Assembly (NCBI GenBank): GCA_038380435.1
Contig: JAWZYU010000028.1
Span: 42,405,095 to 42,469,094 of the forward strand
Direction: 5' to 3'
DNA: 64,000 nucleotides
Source: Ryuthela nishihirai
Taxonomy: Eukaryota > Arthropoda > Arachnida > Araneae > Heptathelidae
In this document: piece after piece, positions 10,262 through 20,865 of the stretch
How the letters are laid out: the number at the start of each line of letters is the position of its first letter
How positions within the stretch are numbered: the stretch's first letter is position 1
Notes under the pieces: generated by a model
What the model was told of the DNA's origin: nothing
What the model saw: only the letters and a program-made list of their open reading frames with translations
Database searches by the model: none
Made by a program: the position numbers and the translations under genes

Positions 10262-10620
10262 AATTTTTTTTTTAGTTTTTTTTAATGCTTTTTTTAGTTA
10301 TTATTCTTTTAGTTTTTTTGTTTTATTTTTATTTTTTATTTTTTGTGCTTTTTTATATAATATATTTATTTTTTATCATTTTTAAATATTTTTTATATAA
10401 TTTTTCTTTTTACTTTTTTTGTTAATTATGTATTATTTTATATATATATTATTATTATTTATTTTTATTTTATTTTTTTATTTCATTATTTAATATTTAT
10501 TTTTTTTAATTATTATTATTGTGCATTTTTTTAATTATTATTATTGTGCATTTTTTTTTAATTATTATTCTTATATTTACAATTTAATAATTTTTCTTTA
10601 TTTTTCCCTGAGTGGTTTTA
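10262..10620. repeat. AT-rich low-complexity tract in LINE 3' UTR
   Basis: Almost pure T with A on the plus strand, including a repeated aattattattattgtgcattttt phrase at about 10507-10560. Its position inside the LINE 3' UTR suggests expansion within the element. Confidence 0.7.
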
Positions 10621-10935
10621 ATTTATTCTTGGGTTATGGAGATAGGTTGAAGACGATTGATCCCCTGTTTTGTGGTTATTTGGGCCAGTAAGACCTGAGT
10701 TAAAGGATTTGAGCCACTTTAGATATGTATATATTTGTTCCCTTATTTCTATAGTCCCTCCATTATTTTTCTTTTTTTTTATTTATATTTTATGGAATTT
10801 TTGGTGTGAGTCTGGATAGAGAACAGAATGAGGGGTCCCTTCGGGAACATGTATACGAGAGGTAAGTTGAGAATTGAAGAAAAATCTTCATGAAGGACAT
10901 GAAGAGACGAAAGTAGAGGGTAAAGGAAAGGTAGA

Positions 10936-12444
10936 CTAAATTCTGTTCCAAAGTGAGGTGGAAAGAAGGAAAGAAAAGAGAGATTCATAAATTTTGGTTT
11001 TGTTTAGAGGGGGGGAGGGGTCCAGAATTACATTCGTTTGAATATCCAAAATGTTTAGGTCAATGAGTGATTTGAAGAAAGTTTGTCTCTGTGAGGCAGT
11101 ATTATCACAGTTAAGCAGGATGTGATGAACCGTCTCCGGAACTTTACAATGTCTACAGTTAGGAGAATGTGTGGGTTTGAATTTATGTAGAGTAGGATTA
11201 AGAATTGTGGAGTTGGTTCTTAATCTGTGTAGTAATTTGATGTGTTTTCTAGGGAAGGGAAGGTTATCAATTGTCGATATATTACGGTTAAGATTAAATC
11301 GAAAGTTGTTTTGGACAGAGGCCTGGACCTGAAAGTATTTATTGGTGAGATGTGCTTCAAGTTGTTTTATCTCCTGAGAAGTATTGATATGAAAGTGATA
11401 GGTAGGTGATACTATGTGGAGGTTGTGTGCCAGTTTAGCGAGATTATCAACAGTTTCATTATGGTGAATTCCAACGTGGCTGGGAATCCATTGTAAAATA
11501 ATTGTATTATTTTTTGTATGGAGGTTATGTGTTGTAAGAGTGAGTATTTTATGTATGTAGTAGTTATATGAGGTGTATAGAAATTCCTGTGAGAGGGTTT
11601 GTATGGCTCCTTTGGAATCTATAAAAATGGTAATGTTTTTGTTGTGTACATATTTAAGGGTCCATTCCAAGGCCTCAATAATGGCAAAGATTTCAGTATG
11701 TAGTATGGTGCAGATTGGGGATAATTTGAAAGATAATGAAGTATCGTATTGTGGAATATGGATAGCAGCACTGGCTGATGGTGGGTTTTGAATGACAGAG
11801 CCATCAGTATAAATTTTAATATTTTCATTGTATTGTGTGTCAAAGTATGTTTCAGCGAGAGTTTTTACTGCATCATGTGGTAAGTTATGTTTATGTGTGA
11901 GAGTGGGTATGTGGGTGGAGAATGTAGGACTAATGAAGCTCCATTCTGCTATAAGTGGGGGAATATCCCCAAAGTTTTTTATCTGTAGGTGTTTCTTCAT
12001 TAAAGTGTGGAGGTCAGGAGTGGATTTAATGTGCTTGTAGTAGGGGCTTCTTATAAAATGGGTGTGGAAAGGGTGATTTGGAAGTTTGTAGTGTAGTCTA
12101 ATATAATATTTAATTAGAAGGATTTTTTGTCTAATTTGGAGGGGGGGTAGGGAAGTCTCTGCAATGATAGAGAGAGTGGGTGTGAAGGAGGGGAGACCAA
12201 TTGCAATTTTGATGCATTTGTTTTCGATTATATTAAGTTTTTGTATTTTGGTATCTGATATGCCACATAAAAATTCCATACCATATTCTAGTTTTGCTCT
12301 AATGAGATTTGTATATAGTTTGATCATATGATATTGTGGTGTGCCATTATTAATAAATGTGAAGTATTTAAGTGTATTTGTTAGTTTAAGTCCCTGAGTG
12401 TGTAAATAATCCAGATTGGGAGTCCAGGTGAGTGTTGAGTCCAA
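10936..12444 (-). pseudogene. LINE pol C-terminal part: RT thumb, RNase H, zinc-knuckle-like tail
   Basis: A 502-codon open stretch. It starts just after the RT palm with an NLDYL...GLKLTNTLKY segment, then an RNase H domain with a YTDGS motif (first catalytic Asp), an ALEW Glu and an IDSKGA Asp, and later IPSHVGIHHNE with the terminal conserved Asp region. The end has CRHCKVPETVHHILLNC, the C-terminal Cys/His motif usual in I-like and R1-like LINEs. RNase H would remove the RNA template strand during target-primed reverse transcription. The open state over 1.5 kb points to a fairly young copy; it is separated from the RT part by a frameshift near 12590. Confidence 0.88.
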
Positions 12445-12452
12445 GTTTATGC

Positions 12453-13742
12453 CTAGTATTTTGCATGTATTATGTTGTGGGATAGTCTCATTATTAATAG
12501 TGAAATGCAGTGTGGGTTTAGGGTTTCTGTTATGGTGGAAAGGAATGCAAAATGTCTTCTGAGGATTAATTTGTAAGTGCCATTTTTGACAGTAGGGTAT
12601 AATTTATTTAGCTGTTTTTGCAATAAAATATGGAGATTGGGTATAGAGTTGTCAGTGGCCCAGAAAGTTATATCATCTGCATAACACGTGTAAGTAACCC
12701 TCCTATAGAAGATTTTGTGGATGTCATGAATGTAAATATTAAATAGGGTGGGAGATAGAATAGAGCCTTGTGATAGGCCTTGTATGAAAGGAAGTTGGTT
12801 AGAAGATGTATGGTTAATCCTGACTGGGCAGGTTCTGTGTAGGAGGAAGGAATGTAGAAAATGTAGGAGGTTTCCCTGTATATTTATGGATAAAAGTTTG
12901 TGTAGGAGGCCGTGTATCCAGACTGAGTCAAATGCCTGGGACAGGTCCACAGAAATGGCAATAGTGTATTTTTTCTTTTTATTGGCTTTGTGTATATCAG
13001 TGAGAAGATGTGAAATGCAGTCCTTTGAGGATCTGAATTTTCTGAAACCATAGAAATTATTGGGGAGAATTTTCCCAGATTCAAGAAACCAGTTCAATCT
13101 TTTGTGGAGGAGTCTTTCAAATAGTTTGAGTGGATTAGGTAAGAGTGATATGGGTCTGTATGAGTTTAATTCAAAAGGTGGTTTGCCATATTTTAACAAG
13201 AATGTTATTATTATGTGTAGCCAGCTGTCAGGAAGTTTGTGTGAGACCCAGATTGAATTAAATATTTTTAAAAGTCTATCCTTCCATTGATAGGGGAGAT
13301 ATTTGAAGAATTTATTTGATATCTGATCATGTCCAGGGGATGATTTTAGATTCAACTTATTGATTGCATTGTTTAATTCTTTCGTAGAGAAAGGTTGGTC
13401 CATAATAAAGGAAGCAGGTGGTATATTTTGCAATTTTTTGTTTATATTATCTATGAATTTAAGTTCAGAATTGGTGTGGGTTGTTGTTTGTGTATTTTTA
13501 AGATTGTTTAAAAAATTATTGGCAGTGTCAAGGAGGGTAATATTATTATTAATGGCAATTTCTGAGGCAGGGGTTGTTTGTGATTTTGGATTGTTAATGT
13601 GTTTGTATGTTTTCCAGAGACTTTTAGCTGTAGTAATTGTGCTGAGTTGATTGGTAAAAGTTTGCCAATTGTCCTTATAAAGTTCTTTTAATTTTTTTCT
13701 GATCTGTGCATTTTTTTTTTTTGTATCTATTGATGTCATCAA
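12453..13742 (-). pseudogene. LINE pol central part: reverse transcriptase
   Basis: A 429-codon stretch with RT blocks in order: SSPGHDQISNKFFK, YRPISLLPNPLKLFERLLHKRL, FYGFRKFRSSKDCISHL, AISVDLSQAFDSVW, FIQGLSQGSILSPTLFNIY and the catalytic YADD (codons at 12672-12683). The reading shifts at about 12590, after which this frame runs into noise, while the authentic protein continues in the neighbouring frame. The upstream join also needs a frameshift, in the A-rich run near 13711-13722. RT copies the element RNA onto the nicked target. Confidence 0.9.
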
Positions 13743-14220
13743 AATGTCTTGTCTGTTTGGCTTTATTTTCAGCTTTTTTTCTGAATGCAGATAGTTTGTT
13801 CATGTACCAGAAATTTTTTGTCAGTTTTGGAATTTTGTTGAGAATGGTTGTGAAGGCAGGATGAGTAATATCTATGATGTGATGAATGAAATGGTCATAA
13901 TCAATTGTGTTATGTGGTGGGGATGATTGAGTGAGAATTTTGTTAAATAGTGGCCAATTATTGAGATGTATTAGTTTCCTGTATTTATATTGGAGATTGG
14001 CCTGCAAAAGGATAGGATGATGGTCACTACCTCTGGTGTCAGGTAAGATGGACCATTTAAATAGTTCAGTGAGTTGGGGAGATATGAAGGTAAGGTCAAT
14101 GATTGATCGGTTATTATTAGGGTTTTCATGTGTGGTGGCTTTTGAGTTAAGTATTACCAGGTTGGAATTTGTAACGTATCCTGCAATCCAATTAATTTTA
14201 GCTCGTTTTCGAAAAAACAT
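13675..14220 (-). pseudogene. LINE APE-type endonuclease, C-terminal remnant
   Basis: Contains SIIDLTFISPQL and the terminal SDHHPILL motif of apurinic-type LINE endonucleases, followed by the linker into RT. The N-terminal catalytic blocks are absent because the element begins at 14221. The frame leaves the RT frame at an A-run around 13715. Confidence 0.85.
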
Positions 14221-14356
14221 CAGCTGATATTTTCACTCTATCATCTGTTTGTTCGTCCGTATAAAAAATCAAACTTTTTTTGTTTCTAGAAATACATTAA
14301 AAATTCTTTTTTTCGTTGGATAAGTATTGATGAAATATGAAAATTCGCATTTTTCG

Positions 14357-14736
14357 AGGGCTGGGGTAGCGCGCCAGGCTCGTAATGTGCAGTTCCCAGG
14401 TTCGAGTCCCATTTGGGTCAGCGTTGAGATTTATCTCCGCAAAATTCCCCGCCCTGCCCACGGTCAGTAGTGGACACCGATGGGCTTGGAAAGGTCGCCG
14501 TCCGTCGGATGGGACGTTAAGACGTGGCCCCGTATGCGGAAGAGCCATACATACCCTGTGCACATTAAAGAACACGCTGGATGGCCTTGACGGGAGGCTA
14601 CCATCTGTCTCCCAACAGCTGTTCCAGTGGGTCCCCTCCCCCAACCTTCTCTGAGCCTTCCGGGTCCTTGTGACCTGGCCATTTAGCCCACGGTGTGCAA
14701 AAAAAGTGCCGCTCAGAGGTAAAACAACCCAACCCT
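14357..14736 (+). mobile_element. SINE1 copy with head deletion
   Basis: The A box is largely deleted (gctggggtagcgcgcc) while the B box is intact. Short duplications of catttttc lie at 14349-14356 and 14737-14744. Confidence 0.9.
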
Positions 14737-14880
14737 CATTTTTCTGAACTCCCAGTAATTGCGCCTGTAATGGTGAAAGCATTCGGTTTCATTGATGGTC
14801 CTGCTAGTCAAAGTGAAGAGAGGCGAATGAATTCAGAACTTGCAAAGGAAATACTGACGCTGAGGGAAAAAAGTACTTAC

Positions 14881-14997
14881 CTATGCAGCTGTATCCATCT
14901 GAGAGTAAGGTATAGCCATCTTTGCAGCCGCATTCAAATGTGCCATCGTGAAGATCGAAGCACAACTGTTGACAGGGACCGTCTTCTCGGCATTCCC
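14881..14997 (-). CDS. internal exon encoding one EGF-like domain of a host gene
   Basis: On the minus strand, a pyrimidine-rich acceptor (ttctttcttaag) precedes a 117-bp open exon that ends at a consensus donor, GTAAGT (14880-14875). The exon starts with two bases completing a codon and ends with one base, so it is phase 1-1, the usual symmetric phase of EGF exons. Its 39 residues hold six cysteines spaced C-x5-C-x3-C-x9-C-x-C-x12-C, with the typical GYTLLSDGYSC end, as in LRP/LDLR-type and other extracellular EGF repeats. The product is likely secreted or membrane-bound. The parent gene is not identifiable from one exon. Neighbouring exons were not found within several kb, so flanking introns are large and filled with transposons. 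Confidence 0.8.
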   Translation of the reverse strand, partial: GNAEKTVPVNSCASIFTMAHLNAAAKMAIPYSQMDTAA

Positions 14998-15229
14998 CTT
15001 AAGAAAGAAGCAAAGACACGAATCATAATGTAAAATTAATTTCAAGTAACGTAATGTATAAATAAGTTTAATATATATATACACCAAAGTGCCAAAACAT
15101 TATGACCACAGCATCTTTATGCAAATCGAAGCAACTGCAGGTAAACGACGGTGCGTGTGATGCTCATGAAACGGTATAAATAACACCTGAGACTCAGCTC
15201 TGTTAATCAGTGTTATTCTTGTTCTTCAG

Positions 15230-16398
15230 ATGGGAAAGACAGCGGACTTATGTGAGTTTGACAAAGGCTAAATTGTAATGGCCAGACGACTGGGTCAGAG
15301 CATTTCCGAGACTGGAAGGCTTGTGAGGTGCTCACGGTCAGCCGTGGTTTTAGTACCTTCAAAAAGTGTTCCGAGGAGGGAAATACCACGATCCGCCGGC
15401 AAGGTGTGAGCCGACCACGGATCATTGATGATAGAGGTGAGCGAAGGCTATCCTGCATGGTATGAGCCAACAGAGGGGATACTGTGGCGCAACTCACCAT
15501 AATTTGAATGCTGGGGACGGGAGTAATGTGTCACAACACACAGTACATCGAAAAAAAAATAAATAAAAAAAATACCCCCTCAAGCAGCTGCTTGCCACAG
15601 AGGTCTGACAGGAGCCTGTCAGTTTATATGCCACAGTAGAAGGTCTGAGAGGATGGCAGGACCTCAGCAGAAAAACGACACAAACAGCCATGCCTTACCC
15701 GGGGCTCGAACCCAGGTCCCGTAGACCCTACTGAAAATAGGACTGCGTAGCTATAGGCCGCTCCGAGTGCCCATGTTAACCTTGGTTCACCGTCGAAAGC
15801 GCCTACAATGGGCGTGTGAACATCAAAACTGGACCTTGAATGATTGGAAGAACGCCGCCTAGTCCGATGAATCTCGTTTCCTGTTGCATCATGTGGACAG
15901 CCAGGTAAGTGTGAGTCGTTTACCTGGGGAAGTCTTGGCACCAGGATGCGCCGTGGGATGAAAACAAGCCAGTGGAGAAAGTTTAATGCTTTGGACAATG
16001 TTCTGCTGAGAAACCCTGGATTCAGTCATTCATGTGCAGGAAACTATGACGTCTACCACCTTCCTATACATCATTGCAAACCAGGTACATCCTTCCATGG
16101 CAACGGTATACCTCTCTAGCAGTGCCTTCTTTCAGCAGGATGATGTGCCATTGCCATACTGCCCGTTTTGTCCGAGAATGGTTCGCAGAACATGAGGTAT
16201 TGCCTGGCCTCCAAATTCCCCAGACATCAATCCAATCGAACATCTGTGGTTTGTGTTGGAACAGCATATCCAATCTACGGCGGTTCAACCACGAAACTTT
16301 TACAAGAGTTAAACTATTTGCTGGTAACGTGTTGGTACCAGATACCACAAGACACCTTTAGAAATCTTGTAGCGTCCATGCTTCTCCGGGTAAAAGCT
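15230..16398 (+). pseudogene. Tc1-like transposase remnant
   Basis: It starts MGKTADLCEFDKG (15230), continues past an in-frame stop with a helix-turn-helix-like part, and after the SINE2 gives SDESRFLLHHVD, NQVHPSM, FFQQDD and NSPDINPIEHLW, the standard Tc1 catalytic landmarks (DD-E type). Several stops and frameshifts interrupt it. It is non-functional by inspection. Confidence 0.85.
15550..15727 (-). mobile_element. SINE2 copy, 5'-truncated, inside Tc1
   Basis: A-rich tail at 15549-15577, body, then B box (GGTTCGAGCCCC complement at ~15703). The sequence leaves SINE2 just after cccgtagac, so the A-box half of the head is missing. Confidence 0.9.
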
Positions 16399-16413
16399 GT
16401 TTTGGCGGCACGT

Positions 16414-16804
16414 TGGGTTGTTTTACCTCTGAGCGGCACTTTTTTGCACACCATGGGCTAAATGGCCAGGTCACATGGACCCCGAAGGCTCAGAGAAGGT
16501 TGGGAAAGGGGACCCACTGGAACAGCTGTTGGGAGACAGATGGTAGCCTCCCGTCAAGGCCATCCAGCGTGTTCTTTAACGTGCACAGGGTATGTCTCTT
16601 CCGCACACGGGGCCACGGCTTAACGTCCCATCCGACGGACGGCGGCCTTTCCAAGCCCATCGGTGTCCCCTACTGACCGTGGGCAGGGCGGGGAATTTTT
16701 GCGGAGATAAATCTCAACGCTGAACCAGCTGGGATTCGAACCTGGGAATTACAGATTACGAGCCTTACAGATTACGCTACCGACTGAGCCACCCCCCGCC
16801 CCTA
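16414..16804 (-). mobile_element. SINE1 copy inside Tc1
   Basis: A 12-bp duplication, ttggcggcacgt (16402-16413, 16805-16816), splits the 3' end of the Tc1 element. A short duplicated ttacagattacg disturbs the A-box end of the head. Confidence 0.96.
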
Positions 16805-16869
16805 TTGGCGGCACGTGGAGGACCAACATCACATTAGGCAGGTGGTCATAATGTTTTGGCTCTTCGGTG

Positions 16870-17350
16870 AACGAATGAGCTACAAACATAACTTAATTCT
16901 CTCTTGGATGACTCTCTTTTTCTATTCATGCATGGCACTATCAGATTCCGAAATTTTGGTCAATCTAACTTAGCCGAAACATGACAGCAGAGGTCATAGT
17001 TTATACGACTAGAGCACCTGTTATGTTATTAGAAGAATCATAACGAATCAAATTCAAAATTGAATTGAAATTTAAGTTTTTCTATTAACTCTTTACTTCG
17101 GGAGAGATTTGACTCAGTCAATATTGTTGCAAATTTTAAATGGATGACACTGAGCGTGAGTATAATAAGTATATTTTTACAATACAAATTACAATACAAT
17201 ACAAATTACAAAAATATGGATGAAATAACTTATAAACAAACTAACTGTTATCGTACATAAATTAATAACCCTTTTTCTACAGAGCATATAAGACCAGCTC
17301 GGTCTGTTCTACTAAATTACTAAGTCTTCATCTTGTTTGCCATATCACTT
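16870..17350. other. unannotated AT-rich region
   Basis: Only a short internal repetition (acaatacaaattacaatac, about 17178-17210) stands out. No gene was seen. Confidence 0.45.
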
Positions 17351-17746
17351 GGGGTGGGGGTGGCTCAGTCGGTAGCTCAGTCGGTAGCGCTCCAGGCTCG
17401 TAATCTGTAGTTCCCAGGTTCGAGTCCCAGCTGGGTCAGCGTTGAGATTTATCTCCGCACAATTCCCCGCCCTGCCCACGGTCAGTAGGGGACACCGATG
17501 AGCTTGGAAAGGCCGCCGTCCGTCGGATGGACGTTAAGCCGTGGCCCTTGTGCCGGAGAGCCATACCCTGTGCACGTTAAAGAACACACTGGATGGCCTT
17601 GACGGGAGGCTACCATCTGTCTCCCAACAGCTGTTCCAGTGGGTCCCCTCCCCCAACCTTCTCTGAGCCTTCGGGGTCCATGTGACCTGGCCATTTAGCC
17701 CATGGTGTGTAAAAAAAGTGCCCCTCAGAGGTAAAACAACCCATCC
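17351..17746 (+). mobile_element. SINE1 copy with duplicated A box
   Basis: The A-box segment is repeated in tandem (ggctcagtcggtagctcagtcggtagc). Flanks catatcactt (17341-17350) and catatctctt (17747-17756) agree at 9 of 10 positions. Confidence 0.94.
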
Positions 17747-18094
17747 CATATCTCTTGAATGTCTTCATTTCAGGCGTAAACAATCCTTCGTCTTTGTTTA
17801 GCTCACTAGATTTATCTTACTAGCAAACACAAAACAATCGCCCGCGCACACACCACACAAAAATATTTCTTGTGTTTGATTTATCGTGCACTGACTCACA
17901 CTATTTAAACCTCCTTTTTAGATCTCTTCAATTCCAGCACTCTGAAATTCTATTATTCTCTTTTTCAGGTCGGTTCTACATTCAAATTTGTTTGTGGTAT
18001 AAATCTCACGCACAAGTATATGCGAGCGTTTGTGTCACGTTTTTCATGAAGTCACTGCAGCACGTTCATCTGTCGTAACAATATTATACCAGGA
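17747..18094. other. unannotated region
   Basis: Pyrimidine-rich sequence with no recognised exon or repeat. Confidence 0.4.
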
Positions 18095-18752
18095 TCGCAT
18101 TTTTCAGTTTCCAGGCTCGAATCCCACTTTTTCCCGCGTTGAGATTTATTTGCGTTAAGCCCCCACCCTGCCCGGTATGCGAAAAGGGGACACCGATAAA
18201 TTTGGAAAGGCCGTCGTCTGTCGACTGAGACCGAAACCCGTGGCCGCATGGGTTATTTTGGGTTGTTTTACCTCTGAGCGGCACTTTTTTGCACACCGTG
18301 GGCTAATTGGCCCGGTCACATGGACCCCGAAGGCTCCGAGAAGGTTGGGGAAGGGGACCCACAGGAAGAGCTGTTGAGAGACAGATGGTAGCCTCCCGTC
18401 AAGGCCATCCAGCGTGTTCTTTAACGTGCACAGGGTATGGCACTCCCGCACACGTGGCCACGACTTAACGTCCCATCCGACGGACGGCGGCCTTTCCAAG
18501 CCCATCGGTGTCCCCTACTGACCGTGGGCAGGGCGGGGAATTTTGCGGAGATAAATCTCAACGCTGACCAGCTGGGACTCGAACCTGGGAACTACAGATT
18601 ACGAGCCTGGCGCGCTACCGACTGAGCCACCACCCGCCCCCGTGGCCGCATGTGCAGGAGCCCTGTGCACATTAAAGAACATGCTCTATGCCCTTAACGG
18701 TAGGCTACCACCTATTCCCTAAGAGCTCTCCAGTGGATCCCCTTTCCGATCA
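18095..18752 (+). mobile_element. older SINE1 copy split by a younger SINE1
   Basis: Diverged SINE1 body (aggctcgaatccca to accgaaacccgtggcc) at 18095-18250 continues at 18641-18752 (tgtgcaggagccctgtgcacattaaag...). The head lacks its A box and the 3' tail is missing where the next SINE1 begins. Confidence 0.85.
18251..18640 (-). mobile_element. SINE1 copy nested in SINE1
   Basis: The 12-bp duplication cgtggccgcatg (18239-18250, 18641-18652) is itself SINE1 body sequence, proving SINE-into-SINE insertion in opposite orientation. Confidence 0.96.
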
Positions 18753-19530
18753 TGGGCGGGGGTGGCCGAGACGGCAGCTTGCCAGGCTCGTAATCTATAG
18801 TTCCCAGATTCGAGTCCCAGTTGGGTCAGTGTTGCGATTTATTTTCGCAAAACTCCCCGCCTTGCCCACGATCAGTAGGGTGCTGATCTAAGGGACTGCC
18901 ATCCTCTCAGATAGGGGACATCGATAGGTTTGGAAAGGGCGCCGTCCGTCGGATGGGCCGTTAAGATGTGACTCCATGTGCGGGAGAGCCATACCCTGTG
19001 CACTTTAAAGAACACGCTGGATGTCCTCGAGGGAGGCTACCATCTGTCTCTCAATAGATGTTCCAGTGGGTCCCCCCGCCCAACCTTCTCTGAGCCTTCG
19101 AGGTCCTTGTGACCTGGCCATTTAGCCCATGGTGTGCAAAAAAGTGTCCAATAGATGTTACAGTGGGTCCCCTCCCCCAACCTTCTCTGAGCCTTCGGGG
19201 TCCTTGTGACCTGGCCATTTAGCCCATGGTGTGCAAAAAAGTGCCCAATAGATGTTACAGTGGGTCCCCTCCCCCAACCTTCTCTGAGCCTTCGGGGTCC
19301 TTGTGACCTGGCCATTTAGCCCATGGTGTGCAAAAAAGTGCCGCTCAGAGGTAAAACAACCCAACGTTAAAGAACACGCTGGATGGTCTTGCGGGAGGCT
19401 ACCATTTGTCTCCCAACAGCTGTTCCAGTGGGTCGCCTACCCCAACCTTCTCTGAGCCTTCGGGGTCCTTGTGACCTGGCCATTTAGCCCATGGTGTGCA
19501 AAAAAGTGCCGCTCAGAGGTAAAAATGCCA
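18753..19530 (+). mobile_element. SINE1 copy with multimerised 3' end
   Basis: A diverged head (ggccgagacggcagc) is followed by a body with an insertion near 18885. The 3' end then repeats: three ~97-bp units begin with caatagatgtt at 19052, 19149 and 19246. A further half-copy follows, starting at the junction cccaacgttaaagaac (19368), with its own tail. Confidence 0.88.
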
Positions 19531-19640
19531 ACCCTTCTCTATCTTCTCTGAGTCCTTGGAGTCACTGTGACCTGGCCGCTTAGCACACTGTGTTTACGAA
19601 AAGGCCTCTTGGAGTTAAAACAAGCCAACCTAACTCTTCA
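19531..19640 (+). repeat. degenerate extra SINE1 tail
   Basis: A diverged tail unit (tctctgag-cttggagtcactgtgacctggcc ... gttaaaacaagccaacc) directly follows the multimer, probably an older 3' end of the same composite. Confidence 0.65.
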
Positions 19641-20005
19641 TATATTCTAAGATCTACAAGAAAATAGAGCATGTTACTCTAAAGAAAATAAGATGTAATA
19701 TATTTTTACCGTTTTTATGGGTTACGAATTGATTTTTTCAAAAAAAATCTAAGACTAATTAGTATTGAAACGGTTACTCAAAGGTCATTCAATTCAAATC
19801 TCTATTTAAGATTTTTGGAACTATTTCTATTACAGCAACATAACTCCAGGCAATTGTCGTCACGAAAAATTTCTACCAATCGCATTTTAATTACTGATAT
19901 ATCCCTAATGGAAGTTTGTGTTCCTAATAGAGAAGATTCAACTCTAATGAGGCGATGAATGTACATTTCAGTTTTATTTTATACTTCACTGAAATCAAGG
20001 AGTAT
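19641..20005. other. unannotated AT-rich region
   Basis: No gene or known repeat was seen. Confidence 0.4.
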
Positions 20006-20218
20006 ATTCCTGTTCAGAAATTTAATGTGACTCTCTCCAAATGTCGTTACACGAGAGATTCCTGTTCAGAAGTTTAATGTGACTCTCTCCAAATGTCGTT
20101 ACACGAGAGATTCCTGTTCAGAAGTTTAATGTGACTCTCTCCAAATGTCGTTACACGAGAGATTCCTGTTCAGCAGTTTACTGTGGCTCTCTCCAAATGT
20201 CGTTACACGAGAGATTCC
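20006..20218 (+). repeat. 52-bp minisatellite, four units
   Basis: Units starting attcctgttcag lie at 20006, 20058, 20110 and 20162, with a partial fifth at 20214. They are nearly identical (the last has cagcagtttactgtgg in place of agaagtttaatgtga), so the amplification is recent. Confidence 0.95.
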
Positions 20219-20308
20219 TGCAATCCGATTGACCCTCTCGGATTTTCCATTTCTTTGTCGGTTTGTTTCGTTGGTTGATCTGCGATGATTCTTGAACCTA
20301 TGGTTTTA

Positions 20309-20513
20309 GTTTATAAATAAATACCCACTCAAGCAGCTTGCTTGCCACAGAGGTCTGACAGGAGCCTAGTCAGTTTATATGCCAAAGTAGATCTGAGAGG
20401 ATGGCAGGACCTCAGCAGAAAAACGACACACACATCCATGCCTTACCCGGGGCTCGAACCCAGGTCCCTTAGATCAGTAGTCAAGCGTGCTAACCACTCG
20501 GCCACGGGACGGC
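20309..20513 (-). mobile_element. SINE2 copy joined to U6
   Basis: A full-length SINE2 whose 5' first base (complement of 20513) abuts three spacer bases and the terminal T-run of a U6 snRNA sequence. No clear target-site duplication brackets the SINE2 alone, or the SINE2 plus U6 unit. Confidence 0.93.
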
Positions 20514-20516
20514 TTT

Positions 20517-20567
20517 AAAAAATGTGGAACGCTTCACGATTTTGCGTGTCATCCTTGCGCAGGGGCC

Positions 20568-20607
<40 letters not shown>

Positions 20608-20615
20608 ACTGAAGG
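20517..20615 (-). ncRNA. U6 snRNA-like sequence lacking the 5' hairpin
   Basis: On the minus strand it reads AGTACATATACTAAAATTGG, then the ACAGAGAAGATTAGC core, the ATGGCCCCTGCGCAAGGATGACACGC internal stem-loop region in order, and a terminal T-run (complement of 20517-20522). These are the near-invariant U6 parts that pair with U4/U2 and the 5' splice site. The 5' capping hairpin is replaced: only CTTC precedes AGTACAT, and upstream bases do not match. It is probably a retro-copied pseudogene, not an active gene. Confidence 0.88.
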
Positions 20616-20865
20616 TACACGAATTCTTTGTGTGAAAGTGCTTGTCAAGATTCTAGATTAGGCCGATCTAACAATTGAGGAAAGAAATCGCTGTGATAGT
20701 AGAACAAGGGAATAAAAGAATCGAAATTCAGTTTGTTTGGTTTTAACTCGTAAGCAAAGAGAGTTCTTATGAAAACAGTTTGCGGTATTATATACTCACT
20801 CAATCGAGAATATCTTGGATAAGTTATACGGTTATAATGGGGGCCTTGATCTAAGCAAAAATATG
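20616..20865. other. unannotated region
   Basis: Upstream of the U6-like sequence on its own strand. I saw no convincing proximal sequence element or TATA box at the usual spacing, which supports the pseudogene reading. Confidence 0.35.

Larger units (their letters stand above)
9994..14221 (-). mobile_element. I-clade LINE, 5'-truncated
   Basis: A non-LTR retrotransposon in the order endonuclease tail, reverse transcriptase, RNase H, CCHC-like motif, then a ~950-bp AT-rich 3' UTR. The 3' end is a (CAA)n tail (ttgttgttgttg on the plus strand, 9999-10013) preceded by acgttaaac. Similar sequences flank both ends (agctgacatattt at 9981-9993; agctgatattt at 14222-14232), an imperfect target-site duplication. 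The upstream half of the endonuclease and any ORF1 are missing. RNase H downstream of RT places it in the I-like group (I, R1-related, Ingi types). Clade assignment is by domain order and motif feel only. Confidence 0.88.
15082..16869 (+). mobile_element. Tc1-like transposon with two nested SINEs
   Basis: Inverted repeats caccaaagtgccaaaac... (15082) and its partner ending ...ttggctcttcggtg (16869) match over about 28 bp with few differences. TA is present at the left edge and decayed at the right. It contains a broken transposase on the plus strand, a 5'-truncated SINE2 (15550-15727) and a full SINE1 (16414-16804). Without these it would be about 1.2 kb plus remnants. Confidence 0.88.

Noticed and set aside
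10064..10285. 73-codon hydrophobic plus-strand frame resembling a membrane peptide
   Set aside because: It lies antisense in the LINE 3' UTR in T-rich sequence, which gives Phe/Leu-rich translations by composition.
20517..20615. Functional U6 snRNA gene
   Set aside because: The 5' hairpin is missing and no promoter elements were seen upstream on the same strand.
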